DNA of 64,000 bases, from the NCBI GenBank assembly GCA_963797635.1, contig CAWCPZ010000010.1, positions 124,001-188,000 of the forward strand, written 5' to 3'. Below, piece by piece: positions 19,240-28,470 of this stretch; positions within the stretch are counted from its first letter, which is position 1, and each line of letters begins with the position of its first letter. Below the pieces are notes generated by a model. It worked only from the letters and a program-made list of their open reading frames with translations, did not search any database and had not been told where the DNA came from. This DNA is from JAOUEA01 sp963797635. GTDB lineage: Bacteria > Actinomycetota > UBA4738 > HRBIN12. Position numbers and translations under genes: made by a program.

Positions 19240-21168
19240 CTACACGTCCAGGTTCTGGACGTACTTCGCGTTGCGTTCGATGAATTCCTTGCGAGCGGGG
19301 ACGTCGTCGCCCATGAGGATGCTGAACAGCCGGTCGGCCGTGGCGGCGTCCTCGAGCGTGACCTGCAACAGCGTGCGCTGCTCGGGATCCATCGTGGTGT
19401 CCCACAGCTGGATCGCGTCCATCTCGCCGAGGCCCTTGAACCGTTGGGGCTCGCCGATGCGCTTGCCGTTGGCGTTCTTGCGGTACTCGTCCCATTCGTG
19501 CTCGGTGTAGAAGTAGTGCTCCTGCTTGTTCTCCTTCAGCAGGTAGAGCGGCGGCTGCGCGAGGTAGACGTAGCCCGCCTCGATCAGCTGCCGCATGTAC
19601 CGGAAGAAGTACGTGAGCAGCAGCGTGCGGATGTGCGCGCCGTCGACGTCGGCGTCGGCCATGAGCACGATGCGGTGGTACCGCGCCTTCTCCAGGTCGA
19701 ACTCCTCGTCGATGCCGGTGCCGATCGCGGTGATGAGCGCCTGGATCTCGTTGTTCTGCAGGATCTTGTCCAGCCGCGCCTTCTCCACGTTCAGGATCTT
19801 GCCGCGGATGGGCAGGATGGCCTGGGTGGCGCGGTCGCGTGCGCTCTTGGCCGAACCGCCGGCCGAGTCGCCCTCGACGATGTAGAGCTCGCACGAGGCA
19901 GGGTCGGACAGCTGGCAGTCGGCGAGCTTGCCGGGGAGCGACCCGCTCTCCAGGAACGACTTGCGTCGCGTGAGGTCGCGCGCCTGCCGCGCGGCGATGC
20001 GCGCCTTCGCGGCGCTGGAGGCCTTCGTGAAGATGCGCTTGGCGTCGCCGGGGTGTTCTTCGAGCCACGTGGTGAGCTGGGCGTTGACCGTGGTCTCGAC
20101 GAGGGAGCGCATCGAGGCGTTCCCCAGCTTGGTCTTCGTCTGGCCCTCGAACTGGGGGTCGCGGAGCTTCACCGACAAGATCGCGATGAGGCCCTCGCGG
20201 ACGTCCTCGCCGATCAGGTTGTCGTCCTTCTCCTTGAGCAGGCCCTTGGCGCGCGCCCAACGGTTCAGCACGTTCGTGAGGGCCTTCTTGAGGCCTTCTT
20301 CGTGCATCCCGCCTTCGTGGGTGTTGATCGTGTTGGCGAACGAGTAGAGCGACTCGGTGTAGCCGGTGGTCCACTCCATGGACAGCTCGACCTCGCCGTC
20401 ATCGCCCTTGGTCTCGATGGCGATCGGCTTGTTCACCGACTCCTTGCCCTGGGCCAGGTACTTCACGAAGTCGACGAGGCCACCGTTGGCCTTGAAGATC
20501 TCCTCGGCGCGAGGGGTCTCGCGTTCGTCGAGCAGCTTGATCTCGGTGCCCTTGTTCAGGAACGCCAACTCGCGCAGACGCTCGGCCAACGTCTCGCGCT
20601 TGAACTCCAGGGTCTCCACGAAGATCTCGGGGTCGGGCCAGAACCGGACCAGGGTGCCGGTCTTCGTGGTGGCCTTGCCCTTCGTGAGCTTGCCGAGAGG
20701 CTTGCCGCGCTCGTAGGTCTGGCTCCACATGAACCCGTCGCGGGAGACCTCGACCTGGAGCTTCTCGCTGAGCGCGTTCACGACCGAGACGCCGACGCCG
20801 TGCAGGCCGCCGGAGATGGCATAGCCACCGCCGCCGAACTTGCCGCCGGCGTGCAGCACCGTGAGGACCACTTCGACCGCGGGGCGGCGATCCTTGGCGC
20901 CGGGGATCGGCTTGACCGGGATGCCACGTCCGTTGTCGAAGCAGCTGACCGAGCCGTCCTCGTGGATCGTGACCACGATCTTGTCGGCGAAGCCGGCCAT
21001 GGCCTCGTCGATCCCGTTGTCGACGACCTCGAACACGAGGTGGTGCAGGCCGCGGGCGCTGGTGGTTCCGATGTACATACCCGGTCGCTTGCGGACCGGT
21101 TCGAGTCCTTCGAGGATCTGGATGTTGCCGGCGTCATAGCCGCCGGTCTTCTTCGTCTTGGTTGCCAA
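19240..21168 (-). CDS. gyrB: DNA gyrase subunit B
   Basis: 642 residues from a TTG start (LATKTKKTGGYDAG) chosen because GGAGG lies 4 nt upstream and the family begins here. It has a GHKL ATPase domain (EVVDNGIDEAMAG; GGLHGVGVSVVNALS), a TOPRIM domain (EGDSAGGSAK, DADVDGAHIR) and the GyrB C-terminal QRFKGLGEMD motif. It provides ATP hydrolysis and DNA passage for gyrase. It is the first gene of the gyrB-gyrA pair, downstream of DUF721. Confidence 0.98.
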   Translation of the reverse strand: MATKTKKTGGYDAGNIQILEGLEPVRKRPGMYIGTTSARGLHHLVFEVVDNGIDEAMAGFADKIVVTIHEDGSVSCFDNGRGIPVKPIPGAKDRRPAVEVVLTVLHAGGKFGGGGYAISGGLHGVGVSVVNALSEKLQVEVSRDGFMWSQTYERGKPLGKLTKGKATTKTGTLVRFWPDPEIFVETLEFKRETLAERLRELAFLNKGTEIKLLDERETPRAEEIFKANGGLVDFVKYLAQGKESVNKPIAIETKGDDGEVELSMEWTTGYTESLYSFANTINTHEGGMHEEGLKKALTNVLNRWARAKGLLKEKDDNLIGEDVREGLIAILSVKLRDPQFEGQTKTKLGNASMRSLVETTVNAQLTTWLEEHPGDAKRIFTKASSAAKARIAARQARDLTRRKSFLESGSLPGKLADCQLSDPASCELYIVEGDSAGGSAKSARDRATQAILPIRGKILNVEKARLDKILQNNEIQALITAIGTGIDEEFDLEKARYHRIVLMADADVDGAHIRTLLLTYFFRYMRQLIEAGYVYLAQPPLYLLKENKQEHYFYTEHEWDEYRKNANGKRIGEPQRFKGLGEMDAIQLWDTTMDPEQRTLLQVTLEDAATADRLFSILMGDDVPARKEFIERNAKYVQNLDV

Positions 21169-21316
21169 CGAGCCTCCGATTCCAGACCGCGCGGCACCCA
21201 AACCGAGACACAACGACGTGCCGGGGGTGTGCGCGGGAAAGGTCGCACCGAACTGCTGACATTCTACCCGACGGGACCGACCTCCGACCGGGAACGAAGT
21301 GCCGAAAAAGTGCCTT

Positions 21317-21658
21317 CTAGCTGCGGTTTCGCACGATGATCCGGATCGCCGTGACCCGGTCTCCGCCCAGAGCCTCGTCGGCCTTGAGCCGGATCTGTTC
21401 GGCCAGGAACGTCGCCTGGGCTCCCCACGGCCCGGTGGACACCCCGACGGTCAGGACGCCCTCCTCGAAGGCCACCGGGGCGGTCTCGGCGGCGAGGCGT
21501 TCGCCCACGATCGACGGCCACTTCGACGCGAGTTCCGCCACCGGCATCCCCCGGCTGAAGACCTCGCGGCGCATGAGGTCATCGACGATCGAGCCGATGC
21601 TGACGGCGTCCTCGGACCGGCGTTCCTTCCGCCCGCCGAACCCCTTGGCCTCGGGCAT
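21317..21658 (-). CDS. DUF721/DciA-like protein
   Basis: 113 residues. The DUF721 core runs from IGSIVDDLMRREVF through WPSIVGERLAAETAPVAFEE to VLTVGVSTGPWGAQATFLAEQ. In bacteria lacking DnaC/DnaI, DciA helps load the replicative helicase, and in actinobacteria this gene sits between recF and gyrB, exactly as here. The start lies 2 bp after the recF stop, so the genes are coupled. Confidence 0.9.
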   Translation of the reverse strand: MPEAKGFGGRKERRSEDAVSIGSIVDDLMRREVFSRGMPVAELASKWPSIVGERLAAETAPVAFEEGVLTVGVSTGPWGAQATFLAEQIRLKADEALGGDRVTAIRIIVRNRS

Positions 21659-21659
21659 C

Positions 21660-22754
21660 TCAGACGCTCCTGGGGGTCACGGTGCCGGCGTGCACGTCCC
21701 ACACGGCGTGCGCCGAGGCAGGGACGTCGGCCTCGTCGGCCACCGAGATGAACACCTGGCCCGGGCGCGAGGCGAGGTGCTCGCCGATCTGATCGCGGCG
21801 CGTGGGATCGAGCGCGCTGAACGGGTCGTCCACCAGGAACACCGGCGGCTCCCCGAGCTCCTTCGTGACCGCGGTGGCGAGGCCGGCGCGCAGACACAGC
21901 GCCGTGGCCCACGTCTCGCCGTGCGACCCCGCGGCCCTCGCGCCGAGATCGCGCACGGCCAGCGTGAGGTCGTCGCGGTGCGGCCCGACCAGCGAGGTGC
22001 GCCGCTGCAGCTCGTCGCGGCGACGCTCCCCGATGCGATCGCGGTAGGCCTGCTCCAGGTCGGTGGCGTCCCAGACGTTGGGGGCGTACGTGCAGGCGAG
22101 CTCGTAGCCCGCGAGGTGGACGAACTCGTCGCTGGCGTGGGGCGCCAGCCGTTCGATCGCCTCGGCGCGCGCCTGGATCACGGCGGACCCGGCCTGGATC
22201 AGCTCCTCGTCCCAGGCCTCCATGCCGGGGGGCGTGCCCGAGCCCTCCCATTCCTTCAGCAGCCGGTTGCGTTGGCGGAGGCTGCGATCGTAGGCCGTGA
22301 AGAGCCCTTCCTTGAGCGGCCACAGCGCGATCACGGCCTCATCCATGAACGTGCGGCGCTTCGAGGGGTCGCCGATCACGATCGGCAGGTCGAACGGCCC
22401 GAACAGCACCGCGCGCACCTGACGGCGGAGGTCGCGCTTGCGCCGAACCGGCGACCGGTTGACCTTGACCTTGCTGGCGCCCTGGGTGGGGATCTCGACC
22501 TCGACCAGCACCCGGCCGTTCTCGGTCTCGAACTCGCCGCGCGTATAGGCCGCCTCGGCCCCCTGTCGCACCAAGGGGGCGTTCGTCGAGGTCCGCGGCG
22601 ATCCCAGCGCGTACAGGAAGTGGATGCCCTCCAGCAGGTTCGTCTTGCCCTCGCCGTTCGGTCCCACCGCCACGATCAGGCCGTCGGGCATGGGGTCGAG
22701 CTTGGTCAGCTCGTGGTTGCGGAAATCACGCAGTTCGACCCACGACAGGCGCAT
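21660..22754 (-). CDS. recF: DNA replication/repair protein RecF
   Basis: 364 residues of SMC-like ATPase. Walker A is GPNGEGKTNLLEGI (about residues 32-45), the signature region is in the middle, and Walker B plus D-loop read VFLVDDPFSALDPTRRDQI. It starts MRLSWVELRDFRNHE, typical for RecF. The protein loads RecA at single-strand gaps. It sits in the dnaA-dnaN-recF-DUF721-gyrBA series. Confidence 0.97.
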   Translation of the reverse strand: MRLSWVELRDFRNHELTKLDPMPDGLIVAVGPNGEGKTNLLEGIHFLYALGSPRTSTNAPLVRQGAEAAYTRGEFETENGRVLVEVEIPTQGASKVKVNRSPVRRKRDLRRQVRAVLFGPFDLPIVIGDPSKRRTFMDEAVIALWPLKEGLFTAYDRSLRQRNRLLKEWEGSGTPPGMEAWDEELIQAGSAVIQARAEAIERLAPHASDEFVHLAGYELACTYAPNVWDATDLEQAYRDRIGERRRDELQRRTSLVGPHRDDLTLAVRDLGARAAGSHGETWATALCLRAGLATAVTKELGEPPVFLVDDPFSALDPTRRDQIGEHLASRPGQVFISVADEADVPASAHAVWDVHAGTVTPRSV

Positions 22755-22798
22755 GACTCAGCACATGTTCTCAGGGGGAAGCGGTCGACGCGGACGTG

Positions 22799-23902
22799 CT
22801 AGGACACCGCCGCGGGCAGCCGCACCGGCATGACCAGGTACGTGAACTCGTCGCCGTCGCCGCGCACGACCCCCGGCTTCAGCCCGTCGCGAACATCCAG
22901 CCGGATCATCTCCCCATGGGCGGCGGTGAGCCCGTCGGCCAGGTACTGCGGGTTGAACGCCACGGTGAGGTCCTCGCCCTCGTAGCGCGCCTCCACCGTC
23001 TCGACCGCCTGACCGAGGTCGGGGCTGGAACTGGAGAGCTTCACGCCCAGCGCGTTGAACTCCAAGCGCACCGGGGTGGTGTCGCGGGCCAGCAGGCCCA
23101 CGCGCCGGACGGCATCGAGCAGCTGCTGACGGGAGATCGTGAGACGGCTCTCGTGCTGATCGGGCAGCAGCTGGCGGTAGTTCGGGAACTCGCCCTCGAT
23201 CAGTCGAGACGTGAGCGTGAGCTCGCCGATCTTGAACGCCACCTGCGACTCGTCGAGGAAGATCTCGATCGTCGCCTTCTCGTCGGCGGCGGCCGCGCGA
23301 CCGGCCTCGGTCAACGCGCGCTCCGGGACGATCGCCTTGCCCTCCCCGTCGGCGGTGGCGACCAGGTCGCGAACCGCCAGCCGGTAGGAGTCGGTGGCGA
23401 CCATGACGACGCCCTCGCGGCTGACCTCGATCAGGACGCCGGTCAGCACGGGGCGGGCCTCATCGCGCGAGGCGCCACGGGCCGCCTGGCTGACGGCCTC
23501 GGCGAACGCGCCGGCCTCGGCCGTGATCTTCGTGCCGCTGGGCTCCTGCAGGCCGGGGAAGTCCTCGGCCGGCAGCAGGCGGAGCGTGCCTTCGTATGCG
23601 GCGCAGCGGATATGCGCCTGAGACTGGTCGGTCTCGAAGTCGACCGGCGCCGCCGACAACGACTTCACCGTGTCGCCGAGCAGGCGGGCCGGCACCAGGG
23701 CGATCCCCGGCTCGGACACCTGGACCTGGGTCGCCAGGCGGGCCGAAACCTCGAGGTCGGTGGTGGTGAGCGTGAGCCGCCCGTCGTCGGTGGCCTCGAT
23801 CAGGACGCCGGTCAGCGCCGGGATGCCGGGTCGCGAGGAAACCCCGCGCTGAACGGTCTGCAACGCCTCGGACAGGGCATCGCGATCACATCGGAACTTC
23901 AC
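22799..23902 (-). CDS. dnaN: DNA polymerase III beta sliding clamp
   Basis: 367 residues with the three clamp domains (VKFRCDRDALSEALQTVQRG at the start; YLVMPVRLPA at the end, the conserved clamp C-terminus). The GTG at 23902 is chosen over upstream starts because AGGGGG lies 8 nt before it and family members begin at this point. The clamp tethers the replicase to DNA. The upstream gap to dnaA carries the DnaA boxes. Confidence 0.97.
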   Translation of the reverse strand: MKFRCDRDALSEALQTVQRGVSSRPGIPALTGVLIEATDDGRLTLTTTDLEVSARLATQVQVSEPGIALVPARLLGDTVKSLSAAPVDFETDQSQAHIRCAAYEGTLRLLPAEDFPGLQEPSGTKITAEAGAFAEAVSQAARGASRDEARPVLTGVLIEVSREGVVMVATDSYRLAVRDLVATADGEGKAIVPERALTEAGRAAAADEKATIEIFLDESQVAFKIGELTLTSRLIEGEFPNYRQLLPDQHESRLTISRQQLLDAVRRVGLLARDTTPVRLEFNALGVKLSSSSPDLGQAVETVEARYEGEDLTVAFNPQYLADGLTAAHGEMIRLDVRDGLKPGVVRGDGDEFTYLVMPVRLPAAVS

Positions 23903-24017
23903 GGTGTCCACCCCCTGATGCTTCTGCTTGAAGTAGTACTCCAAGAACGGTTGTAGTAGGTCCTGTGGAAAGGTGCACAGAGGCACCGTTCCTGCAGCGT
24001 AACCGGGGTGTCCGACA

Positions 24018-24026
24018 TGTGGACAA
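24018..24026 (-). promoter_or_regulatory. DnaA box TTGTCCACA
   Basis: A minus-strand 9-mer identical to the common actinobacterial DnaA box, inside the dnaA-dnaN gap. Confidence 0.8.
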
Positions 24027-24098
24027 CCCGTGGGGAAAACGTGTCGCTCCGCGGGGAACCCTCAGACGACGCGGATCTGTCCACCGCAGGCGCGGAGG

Positions 24099-24107
24099 TT
24101 ATCCACA
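24099..24107 (+). promoter_or_regulatory. DnaA box TTATCCACA
   Basis: A plus-strand 9-mer identical to the consensus high-affinity DnaA box. It is 13 bp from the dnaA stop. Confidence 0.85.
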
Positions 24108-24119
24108 CGGTGTCGACGC

Positions 24120-25568
24120 TCATACGGCGCTCCGAACGCGCCCGCGGATGATGCGGGTGAGGTCTTGGACCTGCCGGAAGGTGGCATCGCGCGCCCGCAT
24201 CTCGTCCTCGACCTTCTTGATCCCGTGCAGCACGGTGGTGTGGTCGCGCCCCCCGAAGATCTCGCCGATCTTCACCAGGGAGAGCCCCGTGCATTCGCGC
24301 GTGAGGTACATGGCGATGTGCCGGGCCTGCGTGAGCGGCCGCGAGCGCGACTTCGACATCAGGTCGGCGGTGGAGAGCGTGAAGTACTTCGCCGTCTCCT
24401 CCAGGATCAGCGGCGGCGGGATCTCGTTCTCGGTCTGGGGGATCAGGTCCTGCAACGCGCGTTCGGCGAGCTCCTGATCGATCACCTGGCCCGTGAGTTC
24501 GGACCAGGCCACCACGCGCACGAGGGCGCCCTCGAGCTCACGCACCGATTGGTCGAACTTGGACGCGACGAATTCGATGACATCCGGTGGGACGGTGATG
24601 GTGTCGCGTTCGGCCTTGAGCTGCAGGATCGCGATCCGTGTCTCCAGGTCGGGCGGCTGCACGTCGACGCACAGGCCCCATCGGAACCGGCTCACCAGGC
24701 GGTCTTCCAGGCCGCTCAGCTCGTGCGGCGGGCGATCGGACGCGATCACGATCTGCTTGCCGGCGCCGTGCAGGTGGTTGAACGTGTGGAAGAACTCGGT
24801 CTGGGTCTCCTCGCGCTTGGCCAGGAACTGGATGTCGTCGACCAGCAGCACATCCACCTCGCGATAGCGCTGGCGGAAGGCATCGCCCCGGCGTTCGCGG
24901 ACCGCCTTGATGAACTCGGTCACGAACTGCTCGGAGGTGACGTACTTCACGCGCAGGGCCGGCGCCAGCCGGTACATGTGGTGGCCGACCGCGATCAACA
25001 GGTGGGTCTTGCCCAAGCCCACGCCGCCGTAGATGAACAGGGGGTTGTAGGCCGTGGACGGCGGCGCTTCGGCCACCGCCATCGCCGCGGCGTGCGCGAA
25101 CCGGTTGCTGGGTCCGGGCACGAACGCGTCGAACGTGTAGTTGGGGAACGGCAGTCCCGGGGCGCCGAGCGCACGATCGGGCACCAGCGCCTGGGTCGTG
25201 GCGACCGGTGGCGGCGCACCGACCGCGGCGTAGGCCGCGGGAGGCCGAGCCTCGGGGTCGGTGGCCGGCGCTCCGGTCTGGCCGCCGGCGCTCGACCGCA
25301 GGTCTTCGTTCACCTCGAGTTCGATCTTGACGGGGTGACCGGCAGCTTCGGCGGCGGCCTCCTCGATCAGATGAAGATGATTGTGCTGCAGGCGTTCCTT
25401 GACCAGCGGGCTGGGCACCGCGAGCGACAGGGCCTGGTCGGTGAGCGCGACCGCGCGGACGTCGTCGAACCACATGACGATCGTGGTCTCGGGAAGGTCG
25501 ACACGAGCGCGCTCCAGGACATGCGCCCAGGCTTGCCCTGCATCGTGTTCGGAGAACGCTACCGCCAT
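24120..25568 (-). CDS. dnaA: Chromosomal replication initiator DnaA
   Basis: 482 residues starting MAVAFSEHDAGQ. There is an N-terminal helicase-interaction domain and a Pro/Ala-rich linker (about residues 90-150). The AAA+ domain has Walker A GGVGLGKTHLL and Walker B LLVDDIQF, and the C-terminal DNA-binding domain carries GGRDHTTVLHG. It opens oriC in its ATP form. It diverges from rpmH, with DnaA-box-like sites at its own 5' end that fit autoregulation. Confidence 0.98.
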   Translation of the reverse strand: MAVAFSEHDAGQAWAHVLERARVDLPETTIVMWFDDVRAVALTDQALSLAVPSPLVKERLQHNHLHLIEEAAAEAAGHPVKIELEVNEDLRSSAGGQTGAPATDPEARPPAAYAAVGAPPPVATTQALVPDRALGAPGLPFPNYTFDAFVPGPSNRFAHAAAMAVAEAPPSTAYNPLFIYGGVGLGKTHLLIAVGHHMYRLAPALRVKYVTSEQFVTEFIKAVRERRGDAFRQRYREVDVLLVDDIQFLAKREETQTEFFHTFNHLHGAGKQIVIASDRPPHELSGLEDRLVSRFRWGLCVDVQPPDLETRIAILQLKAERDTITVPPDVIEFVASKFDQSVRELEGALVRVVAWSELTGQVIDQELAERALQDLIPQTENEIPPPLILEETAKYFTLSTADLMSKSRSRPLTQARHIAMYLTRECTGLSLVKIGEIFGGRDHTTVLHGIKKVEDEMRARDATFRQVQDLTRIIRGRVRSAV

Positions 25569-25829
25569 GCCGTATCCACAGGACCTTTCCACAATGGTGG
25601 AAAACCCACGCTCGGGAAGTTGTCGTGACGCCGGTCCGATCAAGGTCCGGGACGCCGGGGGGAAGGCGGAGCGCACGATAGCACAGCGTTTTTCGCGCAC
25701 ACCCGGACATGACGGGGTCTTGACACTCTTTCTGTTGTCAACGCCTTTGTCCTGCGATGTTGCTGGCCCGTATACTTCCGGGCGCCGGCGGTTCGCGCCG
25801 GCTTTTCGAACGACACGAGGACTTCGACC
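25569..25829. promoter_or_regulatory. dnaA-rpmH divergent intergenic region with DnaA-box-like sites
   Basis: 261 bp between divergent dnaA and rpmH. Next to the dnaA start are TATCCACA (25573-25580) and TTTCCACA (25586-25593), the latter part of a TTCCACaatgGTGGAA palindrome (25587-25602). These fit DnaA autoregulation or an extension of oriC. Toward rpmH there is a promoter (listed separately) and a TTGACA at 25720-25725 with no good -10. Confidence 0.6.
25747..25776 (+). promoter_or_regulatory. Probable sigma-A promoter of rpmH operon
   Basis: -35 TTGTCC (25747-25752), an 18-bp spacer and -10 TATACT (25771-25776), 54 bp upstream of the rpmH ATG. Confidence 0.6.
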
Positions 25830-25979
25830 ATGGCCAAGGGCAAGCGTACCTACCAGCCCAACAACCGCCGCCGCGCCCGCCGCCACGGCTTCCGCCTTCG
25901 CATGCGTACCCGCGCCGGCCGTTCCATCCTGAAGGCCCGCCGCCGCAAGGGCCGCGCGCGTCTCACCCCCACCCACTGA
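25830..25979 (+). CDS. rpmH: 50S ribosomal protein L34
   Basis: 49 residues: MAKGKRTYQPNNRRRARRHG, then FRLRMRTRAGRSILKARR and a basic end (RARLTPTH). It is highly basic and carries the invariant L34 core (RTYQPN...HGFR.RM.T.AGR.IL..RR). It heads the rpmH-rnpA-yidD-yidC-khpB-rsmG-parA-parB series and is divergent from dnaA, the universal arrangement near oriC. Confidence 0.97.
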   Translation: MAKGKRTYQPNNRRRARRHGFRLRMRTRAGRSILKARRRKGRARLTPTH

Positions 25980-25986
25980 CGCCCAG

Positions 25987-26283
25987 GTGCACGCTTCGCA
26001 GGTGCGCCGGGTGTACCGGGAGGGCCGCCGATCACGAGGAGACCGGGTGGTAGTGTTGCTCGCGCCCGGCTCGGGATCGCTCGCGGTCGTCGCGGCGCGC
26101 CGCATCGGCGGTGCGGTGCAGCGCAATCGAGCTCGGCGCATCCTGCGGGAAGCCTGGAGGCAGGTTCCGCCGCAGGTCAGGGACACATCTGACGCCGTCC
26201 TGGTGGCTCGCGAGGCTATCCGGGGCGCCAAGACGCAGGATCTGGTGGCCGAGATGGAACAGCTGCTCGAGGTGCAGGCGTGA
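25987..26283 (+). CDS. rnpA: Ribonuclease P protein component
   Basis: 98 residues from a GTG 7 nt after rpmH. The family signature AARRIGGAVQRNRARRILRE contains the conserved RNR motif. The N-terminus is short for the family: it starts HASQVRRVYREGRR without the usual LRR..DF segment, so the start may be imperfect. The protein assists the RNase P RNA in cutting tRNA 5' leaders. The stop overlaps the yidD start by 4 bp. Confidence 0.93.
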   Translation: MHASQVRRVYREGRRSRGDRVVVLLAPGSGSLAVVAARRIGGAVQRNRARRILREAWRQVPPQVRDTSDAVLVAREAIRGAKTQDLVAEMEQLLEVQA

Positions 26284-26612
26284 TCGCCGCGCGCCGCATG
26301 CTGTGGGCATCGGGGGCACCCGCCCGTGCCGCCCTCGTCGCGATCATCAAGACCTATCGCGCGGTGCTGTCGGGTTGGCTGGGTGGCCAGTGTCGGTTCG
26401 CTCCCACCTGCAGCCACTACGCCGAGCAGGCCATCCGCACGCACGGCGCGATCAAGGGCTCGGCGCTCGCGACCTGGAGGGTGTTGCGCTGCAACCCGTA
26501 CGGGAAGGGTGGCCTCGACCCCGTCCCGCCGCCGAGTCATCTGTGGACGTATGAGAACGTCACACACAGGCCGGAAGTGCCAGAAGAAGTGCCTAGTGAA
26601 GTGAACGCCTGA
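26280..26612 (+). CDS. yidD: Membrane protein insertion efficiency factor YidD
   Basis: 110 residues. The YidD core CRFAPTCSHYAEQAIRTHGA and RCNPYGKGGLDPVP is complete, including the three cysteines typical of the family. The GTG start overlaps the rnpA stop. It is thought to assist YidC-dependent insertion and lies 2 bp before yidC. Confidence 0.95.
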   Translation: MIAARRMLWASGAPARAALVAIIKTYRAVLSGWLGGQCRFAPTCSHYAEQAIRTHGAIKGSALATWRVLRCNPYGKGGLDPVPPPSHLWTYENVTHRPEVPEEVPSEVNA

Positions 26613-26614
26613 CC

Positions 26615-27939
26615 ATGCTCTCGTCCGCCATCCCCGTCGTCGGCGAACTCTTCCAGTGGCTGCTCGACTCGATCGGTTGGGTCCTGGCGAAGATCTACGA
26701 CTTCGTTCCCAACTACGGCGTCTCCATCATCATCCTGACGCTGATCATCCGGTTCGTCCTGTTCCCGCTGGGCGTCAAGCAGATCAAGTCCATGCAGCAC
26801 ATGCAGGCCATCCAGCCGAAGATCAAGGACATCCAGAAGAAGTACAAGGGGAACAAGCAGAAGGCCCAAGAAGAGACGATGAAGCTCTACAAGGAGGCCG
26901 GCGTCAACCCGCTGGGTGGCTGCCTCCCCGTCTTGGCCCAGTTCCCCATCCTGATCGCCATGTACGCGGTGATCCGTGCGCCCGGCCTGCTGGGTCTTGA
27001 CGCCGCGGGCGAGCCGGCCGCCGAGGGCCAACCGGCAGCGGCCTATGAAGTGACGAACAACCACCTGCCCGTCAACAGCCAGCTCTTCGCAGACACGATC
27101 CAGCACGAGCACACGAGCCTGATCATCGTGAACCTCCAATGCTCGGCGGCGCAGGCGGGCTCGCAGGCCCCGATCAACGACTCGCAGGGGAATCAGGTCG
27201 CGCCAGGCAAGACGCTCGTCACCAGCGAAAACCAACCCATCGTCGGCGTCGATGATCAGACGTTCGTGTCGAAGCCTGCCTTGGACTGCGGCGATTCTTC
27301 CACGGACAAGATCGCCTACATCGGGATGCTCTTGTTCATGGTGGGCACGACGTTCTTCCAGCAGCGGCAGATGCAGAAGGCGAGTCCGCCCAACGCGGCC
27401 TCCTCGCAGCAGCAGGCGATCATGAAGGTGATGCCGCTGTTCTTCGGGTTCATCGGCTTCACGTTCCCCGCCGGGTTGGTCCTCTACTGGACCACGTCCA
27501 ACCTGTTCCAGATCGGTCAGCAGACCCTCCTGCTCCGCGCCGGTCACATCGGCCCGGACGCCCTGGAGAAGCGCATGGCCGAGCAGAAGGAACGGCAGGC
27601 CAGCCGTGGCGACGCGCCGGTCGAAGAAGGGCATCTTCGGCTCCATGCTGGAGCGGGCCGAGAACGAGCGGAATCGGCGAGAGGCCACGGGCGGCAAGGC
27701 CAGCGGGTCGAAAGGCACCGGAGCCAAAGGATCGGGCACTCGCGGGTCGAACCCGCGCGCAACAGGCAAGGGTGGGTCCACGAAGGGTGGCACCACCGAA
27801 GGGTGGGTCCACGAAGGGTGGCGCACCCCGTAAGCCGACCAAGGGTCGGCCGTCCGGCGGCACGAAGGGTTCCACGCCCCCGAGGGGTACGAAGAAGCCG
27901 GGAACCGGATCAGGAGGCAATGGTGAGCCAGGAAGCTGA
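26615..27939 (+). CDS. yidC: Membrane protein insertase YidC, two frame breaks in the C-terminal tail
   Basis: About 440 residues. An N-terminal hydrophobic segment is followed by the YidC core (SIIILTLIIRFVLFPLGVKQ; NPLGGCLPVLAQFPILIAMY), a long inserted loop rich in polar residues (about 130-225), then membrane segments ending FTFPAGLVLYWTTSNLFQI. The cytosolic tail is basic (KKGIFGSMLERAENERNRRE) and ends in a Lys/Gly/Ser-rich low-complexity stretch. Breaks near 27625 and 27798; the second coincides with a 24-nt direct repeat. The stop overlaps the start of khpB. It inserts proteins into the membrane with or without Sec. Confidence 0.93.
27768..27822 (+). repeat. 24-nt exact direct repeat in the yidC tail
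   Basis: Two identical 24-nt copies (27768-27791 and 27799-27822) encode KGGSTKGG and are offset by 31 nt. A 30-nt offset would keep the frame, so one extra base in the spacer causes the second yidC break. Confidence 0.85.
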
Positions 27940-28417
27940 CGGCCGCGCACTCGAAGAGCTCGAGGAGCAGGCGGATGCCGCCGCGGACTTCCTCGACGAG
28001 CTGCTTGCGCGCATGGATATCGATGCCATCGCCGAGCCGAATCCGCAGGGCTCGCACATGTACGTCGACATCGTCGACGGCCCCGAAGAGGACATGTCGC
28101 TGCTGATCGGCCGCCACGGACAGACCCTGGAGGCGATCCAGGAACTCACCCGCATGGCGGTCAGCCGCAAGCTCGACACCCGGGTACGCGTGATCGTCGA
28201 CATCGAGGACTACCGGAAGCAGCGTGAGGCCCGGCTGGAGGATCGCGCTCGGGAACTCGCCCAGCGGGTCGCGGAGACCGGCAACGAGGAAGAGCTCGAG
28301 CCGATGAACTCGTACGAGCGCAAGCTGGTCCACGACGCCGCCGCAGAAGTCGACGGCGTCGAGACCGTGTCCCGAGGCGAAGAGCCGGGCCGCTACGTCG
28401 TGATCCTCCCGCTCTGA
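27920..28417 (+). CDS. khpB: RNA-binding protein KhpB (Jag/SpoIIIJ-associated), KH-R3H type
   Basis: 165 residues. The KH domain includes LIGRHGQTLEAIQELTRMAV, and the R3H domain includes MNSYERKLVHDAAAEVDGV and EEPGRYVVILPL. The Jag-N domain of firmicutes is absent, as usual in actinobacteria. It is a global RNA-binding partner of KhpA and is linked to yidC by overlap. AGGAGG precedes both the ATG at 27920 and an in-frame GTG at 27923. Confidence 0.93.
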   Translation: MVSQEADGRALEELEEQADAAADFLDELLARMDIDAIAEPNPQGSHMYVDIVDGPEEDMSLLIGRHGQTLEAIQELTRMAVSRKLDTRVRVIVDIEDYRKQREARLEDRARELAQRVAETGNEEELEPMNSYERKLVHDAAAEVDGVETVSRGEEPGRYVVILPL

Positions 28418-28470
28418 CCGGCAGCTGCCCGGAACGGGCCTTGTACGATGCCCGCATGGGCCCCAAGGCG

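Larger units (their letters stand above)
23903..24119. other. oriC: oriC candidate (dnaA-dnaN intergenic region)
   Basis: The 217-bp gap holds a perfect DnaA box TTATCCACA (24099-24107, plus strand) and the actinobacterial variant TTGTCCACA (24018-24026, minus strand). Weaker copies are CTTTCCACA (23964-23972, minus strand) and CTGTCCACC near 24078. This position is the standard actinobacterial origin. A second cluster of similar sites lies upstream of dnaA. Confidence 0.75.

Noticed and set aside
26615..28417. A single 600-codon frame that looks like a YidC-KhpB fusion
   Set aside because: The middle third is out-of-frame Arg/His-rich sequence. The real YidC tail is in other frames and ends at 27939, and KhpB has its own ribosome binding site.
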